Assembly: GCF_026130545.1 (NCBI RefSeq)
Contig: NZ_JAMOIM010000011.1
Coordinates: 124,001-188,000, forward strand
Reading direction: 5' to 3'
DNA: 64,000 nucleotides
Source: Lichenifustis flavocetrariae
GTDB lineage: Bacteria; Pseudomonadota; Alphaproteobacteria; Rhizobiales; Beijerinckiaceae
Below are positions 58,056 through 64,000 of the stretch, piece after piece. The notes below the pieces were generated by a model, which had not been told where the DNA came from, did not search any database, and saw only the letters and a list, made by a program, of their open reading frames with translations. How positions within the stretch are numbered: position 1 is the first letter of the stretch; every line of letters begins with the position of its first letter. Made by a program: the position numbers and the translations under genes.

Positions 58056-61000
58056 ATGGCAACTCTTCTTCTCCGGGCCGCCGGCACCGCGATCGGCACC
58101 GTCCTGGGCGGGCCGATCGGCGGCCTGATCGGCGGCACCATCGGGGCCATCGGCGGCGCCGTCGTCGACACGCTGCTGATCAATGCGCTCACGAGCCGCA
58201 AGCAGCACACGCCGCAGCTCGATCAGATCAACATCACCAACTCCACCGAGGGCAATGCCGTCCGCAAGCTCTGGGGTCGCATGCGGCTCGGCGGCAACGT
58301 GATCTGGTGTTCGCAGTTCAAACAGTACACGACCAAGGAAAAAACCTCGTCGGGCAAGGGGTTCGGATCTTCGACCTCGACCAAGGTCACGCATTATTCG
58401 CTCTCCTTCGCGGTGGCGTTCTGCGAAGGCGGCGACAGCGTGCAGATCGGCCGCATCTGGGCGGACGGCAACGTGCTCGACCAGACGAAATATACGTTCG
58501 TCTTCTACAACGGTTCGGAAGGGCAGTTGCCCGACGCCTTCATCGAATCGATCGAGGGCACCGGCAACGTGCCGGCCTATCGCGGCACGGCCTACCTCGT
58601 CTTTCAGAATATGACGCTCGACGACTTCGGTAATCGCATGCCGCAGATCACGGCCGAGATCATCCGCACGCCGCCGATCCCCGATCCGAACGACCTCACC
58701 AACCTGCTGCGCTCGGTCGCGTTGCTGCCCGGCGCCGGCGAGTTCGTCCTCAACACGACTATCGTCAAGTCGTCGGACGGCTTCGGCAACTGGTATCCCG
58801 AAAACGAGCATTCGCCCCTGGGCGCCTCCGATATCCAGGTGTCGTTGCTGCAGCTCGAAGAGACGCTGCCGAACCGCGCGGCGGTGTCGCTGATCGTGAC
58901 GTGGTTCGGCACCGACCTGCGCGCAGGCGCTTGCCATATCACGCCCAAGGTCGAGACGCGCACCAAAACGGTCACGCCGGCCTCGGCCGAATGGGCGGTG
59001 GCCGGCTATACGCGGGCGACCGCGCCGCTCGTGACACAGATCGACCCGGCAAACCTCGACCCGACGGGCCTCGCTGGGTCGGCGCCGCCGACCGGCTTGG
59101 TGCCAGCCTTCGGGGGGACGCCGTCTGACCATTCCGTGTTGGAAGCGATCGCCGACATGAAGGGCAAGGGCCTTCGGGTAATGTTCTACCCCTTCGTGAT
59201 GATGGACATTCCGGCCGGCAACGGGCTGCCCGATCCGCACGGCGGCGCCGAGCAAGCGCCGTTCCCTTGGCGGGGGCGGATCACGTGCTATCCCGGCCCG
59301 GATCAACCCGGCACGGTCGACAAGACCGCCGCGGCCGCGACACAGGTCAACGCCTTCTTCGCCCAATATGCCGCGATGGTGACGCATTACGCGAGCCTCT
59401 GCGTCGCCGCCGGCGGGGTCGACAGCTTCATCATCGGCTCGGAACTGGTCGGCCTCACGCAACTTCGGTCGAGCGCCGGCGACGGCACCTATCCGGCCGT
59501 GCAGCAGTTGAAGAGCCTCGCCGCCACCGTGAAGGGCACTCTCGGCGCCGGGTGCAAGGTCGGCTATGCGGCCGACTGGACCGAGTATCACGCGCACCGG
59601 CCGAGCGACGGCAGCAACGACGTCATCTTCAACATGGACCCGCTGTGGTCCGACAGTCACATCGACTTCGTCGGCATCGACAATTACCTGCCGATGTCGG
59701 ATTGGCGCGACGGCGCGCCCAACGTCGACAGCGATCCCGTGGCGGGACCGTTCACGATCTATGACAAGAGCTACCTCGCGCGGAACATCGAGGGTGGCGA
59801 GGACTTCGACTGGTATTACGCGAGCCCGGCCGACCGGGTGAGCCAGGCCCGGACGCCGATCGTCGACACAGCCTATGCCGAGCATTGGGTGTTCCGGCAG
59901 AAGGACATCCGCTCGTGGTGGTCGAGCCCCCATCGTTCGCGGCTCGGCGGGGTGCGGGCGGGCGCGGCAACATCCTACGTGCCGCAGGGCAAGCCGATCT
60001 GGTTCACCGAGTTCGGCTGTCCGGCGGTCGACAAGGGGCCGAACCAACCCAACGTCTTCTACGATCCGAAGTCCTCGGAATCATCGCTGCCTTACTTCTC
60101 GCTCGGCTCGAAGGACGATCCCGTCCAGCGCGCCTATCTCGAAGTGATGCTCGCCTATTGGCGCGACCATGCGCCGACGTCGGGCATCTATGGCGGCCCG
60201 ATGCTCACGACCGACAACATGTTCGCCTGGGCGTGGGACGCGCGGCCGTTCCCCGATTTCCCCGGCCGCACCGCGGTGTGGCACGACACCCCGAATTACG
60301 AGCTCGGACACTGGCTGACCGGGCGCGCCGGTGAGGTGCCGTTGAAATGGATCATCGCCGAACTCTGCGCGGCAGTCGGCGTCACGGCCTATGACACGAC
60401 GGACCTCCTGAGCGCGTCGACCCTCGTGCTCGGGTTTGCCAACGACGCGATCGCGAGCCCGCGCGACATCCTGGCCGGCCTCATGGACGCGTTCCAATTC
60501 GACGCCCGCGAGTCCGGCGGTGTGATCGCGTTCTTCGCCAAGGGCAACGTGCGCGTGACGCCCTTGTCGGACGCCGACCTCGTCGTCACGAGCGATGCCG
60601 ATCCCGGCTACAGCTTCACGCGGAGCTCCGACACCGATCTGCCGGGCGCGGTGCGCCTCTCCTACGCCGATCCGTTCCGGGCCTATGCCTCGGCCGCGAC
60701 CGAGGCGCGAAGGGCGGTCGGCAACTCGCAGAACGTCGCCCAGGTCTCGACGGCCGCCGCCCTCGACGGGGCCTATGCGGCCGATGTCGCCTTGAGCGTC
60801 CTGCAGCAGGCCTGGGCGGCGCGCGAGGTGGGCGCCATCAAGGTGCCGCCCTCGCGCCTTGCGCTCGACAGCGGCGATGCCGTGACGGTGACGGTCGACG
60901 GCATCACCTTGTCGTTCCGGATCAAGGCCATCGAGACCACCACCTATCGGGCGCTCAATCTCGTCGGCTTCGACCCGTCGCTGCTCGTCGTGGCGTCGCC

Positions 61001-61994
61001 GCCGGTCGGCCAGCCGGGGGCGCCGCGGCTCGGCACCTTCGGGCCGCCCGTGATCGAGTTCATGGAACTGCCGCCCGTGACCGGGCAGGAGAGCGAGCTC
61101 TGGGCGCCTCGCATCGCTGCCTATGCCAACCCTTGGGCGGGGATCGACATCTATCGCGGCAACGGCGGCGGCGGTTGGGATTACGTCACGACGGTCGAAA
61201 GCCCGTCGACCATGGGCGAACTCACGAGCCCGCTCTACGCCGGCCCGGTCGACCGATGGGACCGCGGCAACGCGCTCTATGTGCAGTTCTACGGCGCGGC
61301 GGGGCTGCTCTCGCTCACCGAGCCCCAAGTGCTCGCCGGTGCCGGCGCGATCGCGGTCAAGAACCCGGATGGTGCCTGGGAAGTCCTGCAGTACCAGACC
61401 GCGACGCTCACCGGGACGAACAGCTATCGACTGTCGAAGCTCTTGCGCGGGCAGCTCGGCACCGAAGGGGCGATGCGCGCGCCCGTCCCGACGGGCGCGC
61501 GGGTCGTGGTGCTCGACGCCAACACGTTGACGCCGCTCGACACGATCCTCGACAGCCGCTCGCTCGCACAGGACGTGCGCTATGGGCCGAGCCTCTATGG
61601 CGTGACCGACCCGAGCTTCACCGAAACGACCGTCCAGGGCTCACCTGTCGGCCTGCGCCCATTTTCGGTCAGCCAGATCGCGGGTCGGCGCGATCCGGCG
61701 TCGGGCGACGTGACCTTCACATGGGAGCGCCGCACCCGCTTCGCCGGCGATGCCTGGGATACCGCGAGCGTGCCGCTCAACGAAGACGAGGAAGCCTATG
61801 ACGTCGAGGTGCTGGACGGTGCCGGCCACGTGGTCCGCACGGTCTCAAGCGTGGCCTCGCCGAGTTGGACCTATTCGGCCGCGCAGCAGACCGCCGATTT
61901 CGGCAGCGGCCTCACCGCCTACACGCTCAACGTCTATCAGCTCTCGGTCCTCTACGGCCGCGGGCAAGGGGCGACGAAGACGGTCTACCTTTGA
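58056..61994 (+). CDS. Baseplate multidomain protein (megatron, GTA g15-like)
   Basis: 1,312 residues. The start has glycine-rich hydrophobic helices (GGPIGGLIGGTIGAIGGAVV), then a lambda J-like N-terminal domain. Residues about 365-750 are the GTA TIM-barrel-like domain (KGLRVMFYPFVMMDIP ... YLPMSDWRDG ... PIWFTEFGCPAVDKGPNQP), and the C-terminal part is fibronectin-like (VKNPDGAWEVLQYQTATLTG ... YRLSKLLRGQLGTE). It forms the tail tip and contacts receptors. The TIM-barrel glutamate in FTEFG suggests a glycosidase origin, though activity in the family is unproven. Confidence 0.9.
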   Translation: MATLLLRAAGTAIGTVLGGPIGGLIGGTIGAIGGAVVDTLLINALTSRKQHTPQLDQINITNSTEGNAVRKLWGRMRLGGNVIWCSQFKQYTTKEKTSSGKGFGSSTSTKVTHYSLSFAVAFCEGGDSVQIGRIWADGNVLDQTKYTFVFYNGSEGQLPDAFIESIEGTGNVPAYRGTAYLVFQNMTLDDFGNRMPQITAEIIRTPPIPDPNDLTNLLRSVALLPGAGEFVLNTTIVKSSDGFGNWYPENEHSPLGASDIQVSLLQLEETLPNRAAVSLIVTWFGTDLRAGACHITPKVETRTKTVTPASAEWAVAGYTRATAPLVTQIDPANLDPTGLAGSAPPTGLVPAFGGTPSDHSVLEAIADMKGKGLRVMFYPFVMMDIPAGNGLPDPHGGAEQAPFPWRGRITCYPGPDQPGTVDKTAAAATQVNAFFAQYAAMVTHYASLCVAAGGVDSFIIGSELVGLTQLRSSAGDGTYPAVQQLKSLAATVKGTLGAGCKVGYAADWTEYHAHRPSDGSNDVIFNMDPLWSDSHIDFVGIDNYLPMSDWRDGAPNVDSDPVAGPFTIYDKSYLARNIEGGEDFDWYYASPADRVSQARTPIVDTAYAEHWVFRQKDIRSWWSSPHRSRLGGVRAGAATSYVPQGKPIWFTEFGCPAVDKGPNQPNVFYDPKSSESSLPYFSLGSKDDPVQRAYLEVMLAYWRDHAPTSGIYGGPMLTTDNMFAWAWDARPFPDFPGRTAVWHDTPNYELGHWLTGRAGEVPLKWIIAELCAAVGVTAYDTTDLLSASTLVLGFANDAIASPRDILAGLMDAFQFDARESGGVIAFFAKGNVRVTPLSDADLVVTSDADPGYSFTRSSDTDLPGAVRLSYADPFRAYASAATEARRAVGNSQNVAQVSTAAALDGAYAADVALSVLQQAWAAREVGAIKVPPSRLALDSGDAVTVTVDGITLSFRIKAIETTTYRALNLVGFDPSLLVVASPPVGQPGAPRLGTFGPPVIEFMELPPVTGQESELWAPRIAAYANPWAGIDIYRGNGGGGWDYVTTVESPSTMGELTSPLYAGPVDRWDRGNALYVQFYGAAGLLSLTEPQVLAGAGAIAVKNPDGAWEVLQYQTATLTGTNSYRLSKLLRGQLGTEGAMRAPVPTGARVVVLDANTLTPLDTILDSRSLAQDVRYGPSLYGVTDPSFTETTVQGSPVGLRPFSVSQIAGRRDPASGDVTFTWERRTRFAGDAWDTASVPLNEDEEAYDVEVLDGAGHVVRTVSSVASPSWTYSAAQQTADFGSGLTAYTLNVYQLSVLYGRGQGATKTVYL

Positions 61995-62264
61995 GCCGCC
62001 TATGCAGCTCACACGGCCTCTGGTGTTAGTTGCAGACCATGCGAGACGTTTGTGACATATGGAAGCCATCTTAGAAGCGGCCGGCGAGGTAGCGCGCTAG
62101 CCCTTCGAGGAGTTTTCTGGGCCATCTCTCTCGGCGACAAAGATTGCAGTCTGTGACTTCGCTGGACAACCCTCAGCCAACCCAGCCGGCGGCGCCAAAT
62201 AAGCTAGACATATCGGTTGCCCCGAACCACACTGCTTCTAACCTCGACAGCCTCAGGATACAAC
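61995..62264. other. Junction between tail operon and right cargo
   Basis: 270 bases without a gene. Base composition drops from the GC-rich phage style to AT-richer sequence in this stretch, so it is likely the border of a second inserted segment. No direct repeat or IS end is recognised. Confidence 0.4.
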
Positions 62265-63005
62265 ATGTCCAGCCCTACTTTCCTGACAACGGCAAACGGG
62301 CGAATCCAAGTACTGGAAACGCTCGCGCGCCAACCCTCTCGCGGCACTCTTCTGTGCGTCCATGGCGGCCCGAATGGCGACTACCATGGAAATGAAGGTA
62401 TCTTTGATGAGTTAGCCGATCATCCGGGGCTTGACAGCTTTGACGTCCTCCAGTTCAGCATGCGTGGTTATGGGAAGAGCGACGGTACTCCTCAAGATAT
62501 AACCCTCTTTTCTCAGGTCGCCGACTTCCGCTCCATATTATCTACAGTGACTGACCGAAATCCGCGATCCATTCATGTCGTGGGGGAAAGCATGGGCGCC
62601 ACCATTGCTGCGTTGTCTTGGGACACAAGTGTGGACAGCTACATCTTTCTTTGGCCAGCCTTTGATCTCCGCGACACAGATTTCAGCGTTTATTTCACAC
62701 CAGAATGGCGTGCCGCCATCGATCAGAACGGATTTATTGAAGATAATGGCGTTGTGATTGGCGCAGAGTTCTACAATCAACTTTTAACGTACGACTTTTC
62801 GGACTGCTTCCATATTCCAAATAAGCCTACATTTATTGCGCACGGCAAGAGGGATGTTTCTGTTCCATTTCAACAAAGTCTACGTGCGACTGCTGAGGCG
62901 TCAGGCCCTGTAACTCTCTACGCTCACCCTGACGCAGAGCACGGATTTCAGAGGCCTGAAGAGCGAATGTACATCAAGACTGCTCTCGGCAAATGGCTCA
63001 CGTAG
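62265..63005 (+). CDS. Alpha/beta hydrolase in right-hand cargo
   Basis: 246 residues from the ATG at 62265 (an in-frame ATG at 62217 adds 16 poor residues). RGTLLCVHGGPNGDYHG is the oxyanion region, VVGESMGATIAA the nucleophile elbow, AHGKRDVSVP the acid and PDAEHGFQRP the histidine, so all triad members are present. It resembles prolyl-oligopeptidase/serine-aminopeptidase-type hydrolases. It is 14 bases before the next gene and probably co-transcribed with it. Base composition differs from the phage tail genes, marking it as later cargo. Confidence 0.75.
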   Translation: MSSPTFLTTANGRIQVLETLARQPSRGTLLCVHGGPNGDYHGNEGIFDELADHPGLDSFDVLQFSMRGYGKSDGTPQDITLFSQVADFRSILSTVTDRNPRSIHVVGESMGATIAALSWDTSVDSYIFLWPAFDLRDTDFSVYFTPEWRAAIDQNGFIEDNGVVIGAEFYNQLLTYDFSDCFHIPNKPTFIAHGKRDVSVPFQQSLRATAEASGPVTLYAHPDAEHGFQRPEERMYIKTALGKWLT

Positions 63006-63019
63006 CTTAGGAGCAATTG

Positions 63020-64000
63020 ATGAGCGCACCATGTTTCACAGCAGTCCTGTATAGAGCTTCGGACTGCCTGAATCCCGAAACGGCTGGATACATTCACCGA
63101 GCAACTCAGTCCGTGCTAGGAACTTCCAACTTGAACGTCTCGAACTGGACTGAGCACAATCTTCTTAATCGGTTCAGCCACCTTTCTACAAATCGGGTTT
63201 CAATCCTTGTTGCTGAACTTAGAAACAGAGCCCTCGCTTTTTGTGGCGCTCGTAGTACCTCGACAGTTTTCGATTTAGTCTTTCGCGGCCTCGATGCAGA
63301 CCCTTGTCAAATACTGTTTTTATTTGCCTCGGAGAAAGAAGATCGTGAATGGGCAGTCCGGAAAATCAGCGAGGCGCGAGATGTCTTCGCTGTGGTAGCG
63401 TCGCCCAAGCACTTCGTTCCTCTATTCCTTGCAGCTTGTGAGATATCGAAATGGTGGGACATCGCTTCGAATGTAGAATCTGTCATAAGATATTCCTCCT
63501 ACATCAGGCGTGTGGAGCACCTGTTGTTGCAAGTGCGAGATGAGACGCATCCTACAGAATTCGATATATACAGCCGCGTCGCTCGCGATTTTGTTTGTTG
63601 GAACGGCGGTCGTGAGTTTGTAGCAGGTGTAGATACAAAGAATTTACGGCCGGAGACCCGCAAAGAGCAATTTGACGACGCCTTAAAGCGGCTGCTGGAC
63701 AGCTCATTCGCAAATCGATCCGCTCACGATAGCCCGGGACATCGTTTGATCTCCAGCCAAGCTTTGTTTTGGCTCGTCGAGTTACCGGCGGAACGCTTGG
63801 ATAGTCATTGGCTGCGTTTCACACGACTCTATCACGAAATGCGGTTGGCGCACCCGAATGCAAGTAGAATAAAAGCCTCCATGAACCTTTTGGATGTTCA
63901 TGACGACTCATATCGGGCCTTCATGGCCTGCTTTATAAACGTTCCGGCAGGTCAGTACCTGATTGGGAGTACCATTCAGAGTACTCTTAGCGAGCCGCCT
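63020..64000 (+). CDS. Large unknown protein, runs off the window
   Basis: At least 327 residues, open to base 64000, with GGAGC just before the ATG. It starts MSAPCFTAVLYRASDCLNPE, then LNRFSHLSTNRVSILVAELR, FDLVFRGLDADPCQILFLFA and a helical C-terminal half (YIRRVEHLLLQVRDETHPTE ... LRFTRLYHEMRLAHPNASRI). I recognise no domain. The first ~90 residues could be a sensor or effector alpha/beta domain, and the rest a helical repeat. Pairing with a serine hydrolase in prophage cargo is a pattern seen in defence modules, but this is only a lead. Confidence 0.7.
   Translation, partial: MSAPCFTAVLYRASDCLNPETAGYIHRATQSVLGTSNLNVSNWTEHNLLNRFSHLSTNRVSILVAELRNRALAFCGARSTSTVFDLVFRGLDADPCQILFLFASEKEDREWAVRKISEARDVFAVVASPKHFVPLFLAACEISKWWDIASNVESVIRYSSYIRRVEHLLLQVRDETHPTEFDIYSRVARDFVCWNGGREFVAGVDTKNLRPETRKEQFDDALKRLLDSSFANRSAHDSPGHRLISSQALFWLVELPAERLDSHWLRFTRLYHEMRLAHPNASRIKASMNLLDVHDDSYRAFMACFINVPAGQYLIGSTIQSTLSEPP

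Larger units (their letters stand above)
20011..64000. mobile_element. Integrated siphophage-type prophage, right end not in window
   Basis: A contiguous set of phage genes runs from a serine integrase at the tRNA through repressor, replication, packaging, head, neck and tail genes to the baseplate protein ending at 61994. Head genes are HK97-like and the distal tail genes match the gene-transfer-agent/lambda-like set. No holin or endolysin is visible apart from the lysozyme-like domain in the tape measure protein, and no attR is seen, so the element continues beyond 64000 or has lost its end. A 9.9 kb island and two IS elements interrupt the late operon. Confidence 0.85.

Noticed and set aside
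61995-64000. Prophage right attachment site (attR)
   Set aside because: I looked for a second copy of the tRNA 3' sequence (TTCGAGTCCCTCCTCCGCT) in the right part of the window and did not find one.

Overview
The window is a high-GC alphaproteobacterial chromosome segment. Gene content (AI-2E exporter, RmuC, GFA protein, beta-oxidation operon, LysR/VOC pair) and the GTA-like phage tail genes suggest Hyphomicrobiales (Rhizobiales); this is an inference from gene style, not a placement. The host part runs from the left edge to a CAT-anticodon tRNA at about 20 kb. A prophage with a serine integrase starts inside that tRNA and runs rightward; its right end is not in the window.

Host region (1-20 kb). 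The left edge holds the last 70 codons of a triterpene (squalene or oxidosqualene) cyclase, overlapped by a squalene-epoxidase-like FAD monooxygenase, so a possible sterol or oxidised-triterpene locus. Then come an aldehyde dehydrogenase; an EEP-fold hydrolase whose end overlaps a convergent cardiolipin synthase; a carboxylesterase and VOC dioxygenase pair (MhqD/MhqO type) divergent from a LysR regulator; an orphan MalK-type ATPase; an AI-2E family exporter; RmuC; an ABC-2 exporter pair; and a beta-oxidation cluster (FadJ type, thiolase, GFA protein, acyl-CoA dehydrogenase).

Prophage early region (20-29.5 kb). Integrase, two small leftward genes, a LexA/S24-type repressor and a divergent Cro-like gene. 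A family of palindromes built on TTTGC/TCTGC half-sites lies upstream of three early transcription units and looks like the repressor operator set. Rightward early genes are translationally coupled and include a TSCPD-like protein, a CHC2/Toprim primase and a D5/P4-type SF3 helicase. They end at a cluster of GGGAGGA repeats (candidate origin) and a NusG/RfaH-like protein (candidate antiterminator).

Prophage late region (29.6-62 kb). HNH endonuclease, DNA methyltransferase, P27-type small and large terminase, a fused prohead protease-capsid protein, portal (after the capsid, an unusual order), a collagen-like protein with two carbohydrate-binding-like modules, and neck proteins. Then tail terminator, tail tube, a tail chaperone with a canonical -1 slippery site, tape measure with a lysozyme-fold domain, and a gene-transfer-agent-like distal tail set (DUF2460, DUF2163, NlpC/P60, megatron-type baseplate protein).

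The late operon is interrupted between neck protein and tail terminator by a roughly 9.9 kb, visibly more AT-rich island (about 40.04-49.9 kb). It carries a tight operon of five secreted proteins. Two share a C-terminal domain, a third shares its core motif, and the last is a subtilisin-like protease. I do not recognise this system and consider it the most novel content here. The island ends in a decayed DUF262 (GmrSD-type) restriction remnant, an IS1380-family element with a CTAG duplication and an IS5-family element with a TAA duplication. A second AT-richer cargo pair (alpha/beta hydrolase plus an unknown large protein) starts after the baseplate gene and runs off the right edge.
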